This document shows positions 1-6,123 of a stretch of DNA of 12,710 nt, piece by piece. The translations under genes and the position numbers were made by a program. The stretch's first letter is position 1. Each line of letters opens with the position of its first letter. The notes under the pieces are model-generated. The model searched no databases. It saw only the letters and a program-made list of their open reading frames with translations, and was not told the origin of the DNA. Source of the stretch: Roseicyclus sp041163945 (GTDB lineage Bacteria > Pseudomonadota > Alphaproteobacteria > Rhodobacterales > Rhodobacteraceae); NCBI GenBank assembly GCA_041163945.1, contig JBEAQJ010000168.1:1-12710 (forward strand), in the 5' to 3' direction.

Positions 1-41
1 ACTTTTGGCGCATCGCCGCGCCGCGACGAAGGAGACAGGCC

Positions 42-167
42 ATGAAGGTCAAGAACTCGCTCCGCTCGCTCAAGCAGCGTCACCGCGATTGCCGCGTCGT
101 GCGCCGCAAGGGCCGGGTCTACGTGATCAACAAGACCCAGCGCCGCTACAAGGCCCGTCAGGGCTGA
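42..167 (+). CDS. rpmJ: 50S ribosomal protein bL36 (zinc-free type)
   Basis: This 41-residue basic protein is ribosomal protein L36, a small component of the large ribosomal subunit that binds 23S rRNA. It begins MKVKNSLRSLK, carries the conserved core VVRRKGRVYVI and ends YKARQG. The classic form holds zinc with three Cys and one His; here only C17 remains and the later Cys and His positions are Asn/Lys and Arg, so this is the C-minus form common in alphaproteobacteria. The ATG at 42 is preceded by AAGGAG at 29-34 with a 7-base spacer, which fixes the start. The gene appears monocistronic because a strong terminator follows 19 bases after the stop. Its promoter lies mostly outside the window. 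The gene is below usual ORF size cut-offs and easily missed. Confidence 0.97.
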   Translation: MKVKNSLRSLKQRHRDCRVVRRKGRVYVINKTQRRYKARQG

Positions 168-186
168 GCCATAGCGACAGCAGATC

Positions 187-216
187 AAAAAAAGCCGCCC
201 TGGGGGCGGCTTTTTT
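187..216. terminator. Bidirectional intrinsic terminator between rpmJ and the amidohydrolase
   Basis: A perfect 7-bp GC stem (GCCGCCC at 194-200, GGGCGGC at 204-210, loop TGG) is flanked by seven A on the left and six T on the right. Transcripts from either side therefore end in a GC hairpin followed by a U run. It sits between the convergent stops of rpmJ (167) and the minus-strand amidohydrolase (262) and probably ends both. Confidence 0.93.
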
Positions 217-261
217 CGTTTCTGTTCGCCATGTCCGAATTTGCAACAAGGCCCGTGCCGC

Positions 262-1470
262 CTATGCGATATGGCCCAACGCAACCGCCAGCACCTTCAG
301 GCCGGTGACCAGATCCGGTTCGGCGGTGTCTTCGCCGAAATCGTGCGACAGCCCACCAATCGACGGCACGAACAACATGCCCACGGGCATCAGACCCGCA
401 AGGTTTGATGCATCATGCAGGGCACCCGATGGCATCGCGCGCCAGCGCCCGGGCGCGACCGTTTCGGCCGCCTGGCACAGCGCGGCTTGAATGCCGGCAT
501 CCATCGGCATGGGTGCCAGATCGTGACGCAACCGTTCGCTGGTGATCTGACACCCGCTGTCGCGCGCGATGTCGGCCAGCACCTGGCCCATCGCCGCCTC
601 CATGCGATCAAGCCGCGCGGGGTCGATATCGCGCCATTGCAGGCTGAATTCCGCCCGTCCCGGCACCACCGAGGACGCATTGGGGTGCAGCGCGATCTGC
701 CCGATGGTCCAGACCGATTGCGGCGTCACGATACCGGCCAGCCGGTCCGGCAAGGCCATGGCAACCCGCGCGGCGGCCTGAAACGCATCGCGCCGCATCG
801 CCATCGGGGTGGTGCCGGCATGGTTCTGCTGCCCCTGCACGGTGACCTGAAGTTGGCGCAAGCCCACGATGCCCGTGACCACCCCGATGGCCTCGGCCGC
901 GGCATCCAGAACCGGCCCCTGTTCGATGTGCATTTCGACAAAGCCGGTAAAGCGCGCCGGGTCCACGAAACCGGCCGCCCGACTGCCCAGCGCGGCGCGG
1001 GCCTGGGCAAAGGTCGTGCCATCATCGGCCCGCAACCGGTCGGCGGCCTCAAGCGACAGCTTGCCCGACCAGACCGAACTGCCGGTCAATGCACCGAACC
1101 GCCCCTCTTCATCCTGAAAGCTGACCACCGACACAGCGGGGCCACCCGCCTCATGGCTGGCGCGGGCAATCTCGAGCGCGGCGATCACGCCTAGCGCGCC
1201 ATCCAGCCATCCGCCTTCGGGTTGGGTGTCCGAATGCGAACCCAGCAAGACCGAAGACCCTTGCGCCAACCCGAACAGATTGCCGACCGGGTCGTAATGC
1301 GGGGTCAACCCGGCATCGGCCATGCGTTCGGCCAGCCAATCGCGCGCCGCCATGTCCTCGGGGCTGAAGGCGCGGCGGCGCACCCCCTTGCTGCCCGCAT
1401 CCCCGCCAAAGCGGCGCAGCGTATGCAGATCGGCCAGGAAACGTTCGGGATCGATGGGCAGATTGGTCAT
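262..1470 (-). CDS. Zn-dependent amidohydrolase, hydantoinase/carbamoylase family (M20 fold)
   Basis: The 402-aa product belongs to the M20/ArgE-like family that includes N-carbamoyl-L-amino-acid hydrolase, beta-ureidopropionase and allantoate amidohydrolase, all of which cleave a ureido group in the cytosol with two metal ions. Visible family marks are GSHSDT with H79, GGWLDGALG with D90, QDEEGRF with E121-E122, EMHIEQG with H181, the dimer-domain motif NHAGTTPM (216-223), SGALHDASN and SHDFGED with H376. The metal set is complete, so it should be active. The reading frame extends four codons up to a TTG at 1482, but I chose the ATG at 1470 because MTNLPIDPERF is where relatives usually start; neither has a strong ribosome binding site. 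No hydantoinase or purine-catabolism gene lies nearby, so the substrate (carbamoyl amino acid, ureidopropionate or allantoate) cannot be settled. Confidence 0.9.
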   Translation of the reverse strand: MTNLPIDPERFLADLHTLRRFGGDAGSKGVRRRAFSPEDMAARDWLAERMADAGLTPHYDPVGNLFGLAQGSSVLLGSHSDTQPEGGWLDGALGVIAALEIARASHEAGGPAVSVVSFQDEEGRFGALTGSSVWSGKLSLEAADRLRADDGTTFAQARAALGSRAAGFVDPARFTGFVEMHIEQGPVLDAAAEAIGVVTGIVGLRQLQVTVQGQQNHAGTTPMAMRRDAFQAAARVAMALPDRLAGIVTPQSVWTIGQIALHPNASSVVPGRAEFSLQWRDIDPARLDRMEAAMGQVLADIARDSGCQITSERLRHDLAPMPMDAGIQAALCQAAETVAPGRWRAMPSGALHDASNLAGLMPVGMLFVPSIGGLSHDFGEDTAEPDLVTGLKVLAVALGHIA

Positions 1471-1557
1471 GCGCCATTCCAACCATGCCGGTGCGACCCT
1501 GTCCAGCCATAGGCCTTGCGCTTGGCCATCCGATCACTCAAACCCGGCGCGACCGAC

Positions 1558-1564
1558 AGGGGGA
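1558..1564 (+). promoter_or_regulatory. Ribosome binding site deciding the phosphatase start
   Basis: AGGGGGA lies 6 bases before the ATG at 1571. The open frame extends left to 1322, across the divergent gap and into the antisense of the amidohydrolase, but this site and the MGELVLVRHG start place the true beginning at 1571. Confidence 0.75.
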
Positions 1565-1570
1565 TGGGAC

Positions 1571-2221
1571 ATGGGCGAACTGGTTCTCGTGCGACACGGG
1601 CAGGCAAACGCCGCCGCGCAAGATGAGGCAGGCTATGACCGCCTGTCGGATCTGGGCCACCAACAAGCGCGCTGGTTGGGTGAATGGATGCGCACCCACG
1701 ACGCCCCCTTTGACCGGGTTCTGACCGGATCGTTGCGCCGGCATCGCGAAACCCTGGCGGCCATGGGCGATCTGGGGGCCACACCGGAAATTGACGCGCG
1801 GCTGAACGAACTGGATTATTTCAACCTGACCAAGGCACACGCCGAACGCAACGGCACGGTCCAGCCATCGCCCGAAAACTTCGTGCAGCACATCACCGAT
1901 GTGATGCAGGCCTGGCAGCGCGCCGAAATCCAGGGAAATGAAAGCTACGCCAGCTTCGAAACCCGCGTGGCCGAGATGCTGACGCTGGCCGCACGACCCG
2001 GTCGGCGGGTGCTTTGCGTCACCTCCGGTGGGGTCATCGGGATGATGGCGCGCCATCTGCTCGATCTTGATATCGCGCGCATGGCGCATCTGCTGGTGCC
2101 GATCCGCAACTGTTCGATCCACCGGGTGATGGTGTTGCCCGACGCGCAGATCCTGTCAGGCTTCAACGCCACCCCGCATCTGGACGCGCCCGATCGCATC
2201 CATGCCCGGACCGAGTTCTAA
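1571..2221 (+). CDS. Histidine phosphatase superfamily protein with Ser at the second His position
   Basis: The 216-aa protein has the fold of the phosphoglycerate mutase/SixA superfamily. It starts MGELVLVRHGQ with the RHG motif at 8-10, where H9 would be the phospho-acceptor. R57 lies in LTGSLRRHRET and E80 in LNELDYF, matching the phosphate pocket and general acid. The usual second histidine, in a motif like (V)(S/T)HGG, is instead TSGG at 151-154, so S152 replaces it. As far as I recall a proteobacterial subgroup shares this feature, so it is likely a family trait and not a sequencing error. Substrate is unknown; it may be a broad phosphatase or have weak activity. It is the first gene of an operon: the saccharopine dehydrogenase begins 3 bp after its stop. 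The 100-bp gap to the divergent amidohydrolase should hold its promoter, but I see no convincing -35/-10 pair. Confidence 0.88.
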   Translation: MGELVLVRHGQANAAAQDEAGYDRLSDLGHQQARWLGEWMRTHDAPFDRVLTGSLRRHRETLAAMGDLGATPEIDARLNELDYFNLTKAHAERNGTVQPSPENFVQHITDVMQAWQRAEIQGNESYASFETRVAEMLTLAARPGRRVLCVTSGGVIGMMARHLLDLDIARMAHLLVPIRNCSIHRVMVLPDAQILSGFNATPHLDAPDRIHARTEF

Positions 2222-2224
2222 GCC

Positions 2225-3277
2225 ATGGTTCACCTTTGGGTCCGCGCCGAACAGCGCCCGCATGAAGACCGCGTTGGCCTGACCCCCGAGGGGGCCGCCC
2301 TGCTGATCGCGGCAGGTTTTCGGGTGACGGTCGAACACAGCCGCACCCGCGCCATCCCGATCGCGGGCTACCAGGCCGCCGGGGCCGAAACGGCCCCCGA
2401 AGGCAGCTGGCCGCAGGCACCGCGCGATGCAATCATTTTCGGGCTCAAGGAACTGCCCGAGGATGGCACGCCGCTTTGCCATCGCCACATTCTTTTCGGT
2501 CACGCCTACAAAGGCCAACCCGCCGGCCGCATCCTGTTGCAGCGGTTCCGGGCTGGCGGCGGGGTTTTGTACGATCTGGAATCGCTTGTCGATGACAGCG
2601 GCCGCCGCATCGCGGCCTTTGGCTACTGGGCGGGCTATGCCGGGGCGGCCGTGTCGGCCATGGCGCTGCTGGCGCAGGACCGGGGCACGATCTGTGGCCC
2701 GATCCGCGCCATGGCCGATGCGGGCAGCCTGAAGGCAGCCGTGCTGACCGATCTTGCCGCGCGCCGCCAAAAGCCGCGCGTTCTGATCATCGGCGCCAAG
2801 GGCCGCGTCGGTACGGGCGCACATGATTTCTGCCACGCCCTGGGGTTGCAGACCACGCTTTGGGACATGGCCGAAACCGCCCATGGCGGGCCCTTCCCCG
2901 AGATCCTCGACCATGACATCTTTCTCAATTGCATCCTGGCGATGCCGGGTGTGCCGGTATTCGTGCACGAAAGCGCCAAGACCGCGCCCCGGGCGCTGAG
3001 GGTGATTGGCGATATCGCGTGCGATCCCACGTCAGATTTTTCGCCCATCCGGCTTTATGATCGCGTCACCGATTGGGCCGCGCCTGCGCGCCGCGTGCAT
3101 GACGAGCCGCCGCTGGACGTGATGGCGATCGACAATCTTCCCTCGCTGCTGCCGCTGGAAAGTTCGCAAGATTATGCGCGCCAGCTCCTGCCGGCCCTGC
3201 TGACGCTTGATCGGATCGACACCGGCGTCTGGGGGCGTGCCAAGGCCGCGTTCGCGACCCATATCGCCACCGCCTGA
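2225..3277 (+). CDS. Saccharopine dehydrogenase, NAD+, L-lysine-forming (LYS1 type)
   Basis: The 350-aa protein belongs to the alanine dehydrogenase/PNT-like family and resembles fungal LYS1, which reversibly converts saccharopine plus NAD+ to lysine plus 2-oxoglutarate (EC 1.5.1.7). The N-terminal half holds RAEQRPHEDRVGLTPEG (7-23), GLKELPEDG with K75, and FGHAYKGQ with H93, matching the catalytic Lys and His known from the yeast enzyme. The Rossmann nucleotide site is GAKGRVGTGA (190-199). The C-terminal segment AIDNLPSLLPLESS (301-314) and IDTGVWGRAK complete the family pattern. Length is typical. It is translated from an ATG 3 bp after the histidine-phosphatase stop, so the two form an operon. 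No lysine-ketoglutarate reductase or glutamate-forming (LYS9-type) dehydrogenase is in the window. A related N-(carboxyalkyl)amino-acid substrate is possible. Confidence 0.9.
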   Translation: MVHLWVRAEQRPHEDRVGLTPEGAALLIAAGFRVTVEHSRTRAIPIAGYQAAGAETAPEGSWPQAPRDAIIFGLKELPEDGTPLCHRHILFGHAYKGQPAGRILLQRFRAGGGVLYDLESLVDDSGRRIAAFGYWAGYAGAAVSAMALLAQDRGTICGPIRAMADAGSLKAAVLTDLAARRQKPRVLIIGAKGRVGTGAHDFCHALGLQTTLWDMAETAHGGPFPEILDHDIFLNCILAMPGVPVFVHESAKTAPRALRVIGDIACDPTSDFSPIRLYDRVTDWAAPARRVHDEPPLDVMAIDNLPSLLPLESSQDYARQLLPALLTLDRIDTGVWGRAKAAFATHIATA

Positions 3278-3308
3278 AGCGTCATCTTTCCAAAACGGCG
3301 CACGCCCA

Positions 3309-3329
3309 GCCCGCATGGCGCGTGCGGGC
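3309..3329 (-). terminator. Possible weak terminator hairpin between convergent genes
   Basis: GCCCGCA (3309-3315) and TGCGGGC (3323-3329) form a 7-bp stem with a 7-base loop, immediately after the sulfotransferase stop at 3331. Read on the minus strand it is followed, after a GC-rich stretch, by TTTT near 3293-3296, so the U tract is not directly attached. A competing pairing of GCACGC with GCGTGC also exists. It could slow or end transcription of the sulfotransferase gene, or simply separate it from the convergent saccharopine dehydrogenase gene, which stops at 3277. Confidence 0.35.
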
Positions 3330-3330
3330 A

Positions 3331-4038
3331 TCACGGCGATGTCCCCACCCCCGCCCGCATCGCCTGATAGATCGGCAGCGCTGCGGCCAACAGCGAACGG
3401 CATTCTGGCGGCACCTCGGGCAGCGCCCCTTCGGCCCCGGCAAAGCCGGTCGAGCGATGCACCGCATGATACCAGTGCGCCGCCCATATCCCGTCAAAAG
3501 GCTTGGGCCCGGCGCGCCAGCGCAACATCCGTTCGGAAAAGGGCAGGCCGATTTCGGCGCACAGCCGGCCCAGCGCGCGGGCCGGATCGGCGCGCACATC
3601 GCCGGCATCGATGACTGGCCCCGGCAGCGCCTGCCATAGCCGCGCCTGCTGTGGAAAGCCGATGTCTTCCAGCGTCATCCTGTCCCGTTTCGCGGCATAG
3701 CTGGCGATCACGCGGGCAGGGTGACGGATCAGGTGGATGTTCACGCAACCCGCCGCCCAATCCAGCGGGAAATCGGGCATCATGTGATGGGGCATATGTT
3801 TCATGTACCAGTGCTGGGCACCATCGGGCGTCGGCCCGGCGCAGGCCGTAGCAACACGCCTTGGGTCGGTGTCATGCGCCTGCAAGATCGCGGCCTGCAT
3901 CGGGTGATCGGCATCGCTGCGCGCCAGGTAGGGGGCATAAAAGGGTTCGTCCCAGACGGCGCAATCGCCGCGCGCGGCAAAGGCATACATCATCGCCGTC
4001 GACAGGTTGCGTGGCCCCGACCACATCGCGATCTTCAT
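3331..4038 (-). CDS. Sulfotransferase-fold protein (P-loop, PAPS-type)
   Basis: The 235-aa protein looks like a soluble member of the sulfotransferase family, which moves a sulfuryl group from PAPS to an acceptor. The N-terminus MKIAMWSGPRNLSTAMMYAF contains the 5'-phosphosulfate-binding loop SGPRNLST (7-14), a Gly/Arg/Ser/Thr variant of the P-loop. The segment NIHLIRHPARVIASY (100-114) matches the 3'-phosphate-binding motif with R105 and S113. DEPFYAPYL (30-38) and MKHMPHHM (79-86) are also typical of this bacterial branch. The frame continues ten codons to an ATG at 4068, but AAGGGGGA at 4048-4055, 9 bases before the ATG at 4038, supports the shorter start right at the conserved strand. The acceptor is unknown. 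It is transcribed convergently with the saccharopine dehydrogenase gene and lies 143 bp downstream of the DUF2892 gene on the same strand. Confidence 0.8.
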   Translation of the reverse strand: MKIAMWSGPRNLSTAMMYAFAARGDCAVWDEPFYAPYLARSDADHPMQAAILQAHDTDPRRVATACAGPTPDGAQHWYMKHMPHHMMPDFPLDWAAGCVNIHLIRHPARVIASYAAKRDRMTLEDIGFPQQARLWQALPGPVIDAGDVRADPARALGRLCAEIGLPFSERMLRWRAGPKPFDGIWAAHWYHAVHRSTGFAGAEGALPEVPPECRSLLAAALPIYQAMRAGVGTSP

Positions 4039-4047
4039 GCCCGACCA

Positions 4048-4055
4048 TCCCCCTT
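4048..4055 (-). promoter_or_regulatory. Ribosome binding site deciding the sulfotransferase start
   Basis: On the minus strand this reads AAGGGGGA, 9 bases upstream of the ATG at 4036-4038. The alternative upstream ATG at 4068 would put this site inside the coding region. Confidence 0.65.
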
Positions 4056-4181
4056 GCGCGCACCCCATCCGCCATGGCTTGGCGCAGGCTCACAAGGGGC
4101 CATCACAACAGGCAAGGTCAAGGCCCGATGCCTGAAAGCAGGGCGGCGCCGTCAGCTGGGCATCGACCGGTCGGCTTGGCT

Positions 4182-4373
4182 TCACGACCTCAGGCTGCAG
4201 GTGTTGATACCAAGCACGCGATACAACGGACAAAACCCAACCAATCCGGTGGCAAGCGGCACCAGACCGATCCAGCCCCAGGGCGTCTGCGGGCCGATGA
4301 AGACAAGCGACAACAAGACAAGACCGGCGATGATGCGCACAGCGCGGTCGATGGTGCCTTCGTTACGGGTCAT
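4182..4373 (-). CDS. DUF2892 (YgaP-like) small inner membrane protein
   Basis: The 63-aa protein carries both marks of DUF2892: an N-terminal NEGTIDRAVRIIAG segment (4-17) and a C-terminal CPLYRVLGINTC segment with C48 and C59. Two hydrophobic stretches, about 13-27 and 32-50, would cross the inner membrane as a hairpin. In E. coli YgaP this domain is fused to a rhodanese; here it stands alone, which is common in proteobacteria, and its biochemical role is unknown. The ATG at 4373 has AAAGGAG (4381-4387 in complement) 7 bases upstream, a strong site. The gene is divergent from the 110-aa gene starting at 4540, and a 17-bp palindrome lies 58 bp upstream of its start codon. Confidence 0.9.
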   Translation of the reverse strand: MTRNEGTIDRAVRIIAGLVLLSLVFIGPQTPWGWIGLVPLATGLVGFCPLYRVLGINTCSLRS

Positions 4374-4431
4374 GGAATGGCTCCTTTCGGTTACGGATGC
4401 ACATGGCCTAAAGCCTATCCCTGATTCGCGA

Positions 4432-4448
4432 CGGTGACACTGTCACCG
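4432..4448. promoter_or_regulatory. 17-bp perfect inverted repeat, candidate operator
   Basis: The sequence CGGTGACA-C-TGTCACCG has two perfect 8-bp arms around one central base. It lies in the 166-bp gap between divergent starts at 4373 (minus) and 4540 (plus), the usual place for a shared operator. It does not resemble the FNR/CRP-type TTGAT-N4-ATCAA site. As RNA it could only form an impossible 1-base loop unless inner pairs open, so a protein-binding DNA site is likelier than a terminator. The cognate regulator is unknown. Confidence 0.5.
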
Positions 4449-4539
4449 CGCATCGCCGCGTGTTTTCGGAAAAGCGGCGCGCCCGTGGCCCGATCAAGCG
4501 GGATTGACGACGCCACGCATTCCATCGCAGAGCGGCGCC

Positions 4540-4872
4540 ATGACAGAAGACGCGAAACCCCGTCGGCCCCAGAACGTCTATACCCTTGTGGTCGAGGTCG
4601 GCCGCAAGGCGGGTGATGGCCTGCCCGACAAGGCGACGGGCGCGGCCCTGTTGTGCTACGCGTCGGGCGTGGACGAAGCCGAAGCGGTCCGCGAAACGGT
4701 GGCCATTCTGAAGCAGGCCGATCTTGCCCCGCTGGACGTGACCGGGCACGGCACACGGGCCGAACGCGAGGCGGCGGGCGATGTCATCGCCGAGGATGAG
4801 GCCGCACTGATGCAGCGCGCCGCCGATGAAAATTCGGTGGTCGTGGCCCAGTTGACGCCATTTTACGATTGA
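4540..4872 (+). CDS. Conserved hypothetical protein upstream of dapE
   Basis: I recognise this 110-aa protein only as a conserved hypothetical type in Rhodobacterales; no function is assigned. It contains NVYTLVVEVGRKAGDGLPD (11-29), GAALLCYASGVDEAEAVRET (33-52), LAPLDVTGHGT and the C-terminal VVAQLTPFYD. It is soluble, rather acidic (many Asp/Glu), with no signal peptide, membrane segment or Cys pair. The frame reaches a TTG at 4504, but the ATG at 4540 is preferred because the extra residues do not look conserved; the upstream GAGCGG is a poor ribosome binding site. dapE begins 84 bp downstream on the same strand, so cotranscription is plausible. Divergent from DUF2892. Confidence 0.8.
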   Translation: MTEDAKPRRPQNVYTLVVEVGRKAGDGLPDKATGAALLCYASGVDEAEAVRETVAILKQADLAPLDVTGHGTRAEREAAGDVIAEDEAALMQRAADENSVVVAQLTPFYD

Positions 4873-4956
4873 CCCGCCCGAAATGCCGGCGCGCACTGTT
4901 GTGCCTTTCGACCGGCAAGGCTAGGCAAGGACCATCGCGCAGCCGGATTGCACAAC

Positions 4957-6123
4957 ATGCCCATCGATCCCGTCCAATTGACCGCCGATCTGGTGCGCTG
5001 CCCTTCGGTCACACCCGAAGAAGGCGGCGCGTTGCAGCTGTTGCAGGGGCTGTTGGAAACGGCCGGGTTTTCCTGCTGGCGCGTCGATCGCAATTCCACC
5101 CCCAATCTTTTCGCCCGCTGGGGCGATAAAGGGGCCGCTTTCAGCTTTGGCTACAACGGGCACACCGATGTCGTGCCCGTGGGCGATGCCGCGGCATGGA
5201 CACACCCGCCGTTTTCGGCCCATCAGCAAGACGGCTGGCTGTACGGGCGCGGCGCGACCGACATGAAATCAAGCGTCGCGGCCTTTGTCGCGGCCGCGAT
5301 GGATTTCGTGGCCGAAACCCCGCCCCAAGGCGCGATCGTGATCGCCATCACCGGCGATGAGGAAGGCCCCGGCCACGACGGCACCCTGGCCTTGCTGGAT
5401 TGGATGACGGCGCAGGGCGAAAGAATGGACCTGTGCATCGTGGGCGAACCGACCAGCGTCGCCACCATCGGCGACATGGTCAAAATCGGCCGGCGCGGTT
5501 CGATGACCGCCCATTTCGAGGTGATCGGCAAACAGGGCCATTCCGCCTATTTGCACAAGGCGTTGAACCCGATGCCCGCGGTGGCGCTGCTGGCGCATCG
5601 GCTGTCTTGCCACCAGCTGGACCAAGGCACCGATCATTTCGATCCCTCGACCTTGTCGGTCACCACGATCGACACCGGCAACACCGCATCGAACGTGATT
5701 CCGGCGCGCACGCGCATGACGGTGAACATTCGCTTCAACGACATCCACACCGGCGCCGGGCTGACCGCATGGCTGCGCGATCAGGCCGATGCCGTGCAAG
5801 ACGAAACCGGCGTGCGGATCGAGATGCAGGCGCAGATCTCGGGCGAGGCGTTTTTGACCCCGCCCGGCCCCCTGCCGGCGCTTGTCGCGCGCGCCATCGG
5901 TCAGGAAACCAACCAAAACCCGGTGCTGTCGACGACAGGCGGCACATCAGATGCACGTTTCGTCAAGGATCACTGCGCGGTGGTGGAATTCGGTCTTGTC
6001 GGGCACCGCATGCACGAGGTCGACGAACGCGTCTGGGTCGAGGACATCCACGATCTCAAGCGGATCTACACGCGGATGCTGCGCAACTATTTCGACGGCG
6101 CACCGCTGTCATCCCGACCGTAG
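4957..6123 (+). CDS. dapE: Succinyl-diaminopimelate desuccinylase
   Basis: This 388-aa cytosolic M20 peptidase-family enzyme hydrolyses N-succinyl-LL-2,6-diaminopimelate to succinate and LL-diaminopimelate in lysine and peptidoglycan precursor synthesis (EC 3.5.1.18). The two-zinc site is complete: H69 in YNGHTDVVPVGD, D102 in YGRGATDMKSS, catalytic E135 and ligand E136 in GDEEG, E164 in VGEPTS, and H353 in RMHEVDERV. The DapE-specific stretch STTGGTSDARF (325-335) separates it from ArgE and carboxypeptidases. A TTG at 4948 is in frame, but ATG 4957 (MPIDPVQLTADLV) fits the family. The ribosome binding site is weak. The last 37 bases overlap the 3' end of the convergent CPBP protease gene, which is unusual. 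Confidence 0.96.
   Translation: MPIDPVQLTADLVRCPSVTPEEGGALQLLQGLLETAGFSCWRVDRNSTPNLFARWGDKGAAFSFGYNGHTDVVPVGDAAAWTHPPFSAHQQDGWLYGRGATDMKSSVAAFVAAAMDFVAETPPQGAIVIAITGDEEGPGHDGTLALLDWMTAQGERMDLCIVGEPTSVATIGDMVKIGRRGSMTAHFEVIGKQGHSAYLHKALNPMPAVALLAHRLSCHQLDQGTDHFDPSTLSVTTIDTGNTASNVIPARTRMTVNIRFNDIHTGAGLTAWLRDQADAVQDETGVRIEMQAQISGEAFLTPPGPLPALVARAIGQETNQNPVLSTTGGTSDARFVKDHCAVVEFGLVGHRMHEVDERVWVEDIHDLKRIYTRMLRNYFDGAPLSSRP

Noticed and set aside
2156..2968. A 270-codon open frame antisense to the saccharopine dehydrogenase gene.
   Set aside because: The plus-strand gene has catalytic and nucleotide-binding motifs; the antisense frame has none and also runs into the phosphatase gene.
4039..4181. 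The 143-bp gap between the DUF2892 and sulfotransferase genes, checked for a promoter, a small RNA or a terminator.
   Set aside because: It contains a short palindrome near CGACCGGTCG and a TTGACC box on the minus strand, but no matching -10 box, no hairpin with a T run and no small coding frame with a ribosome binding site.
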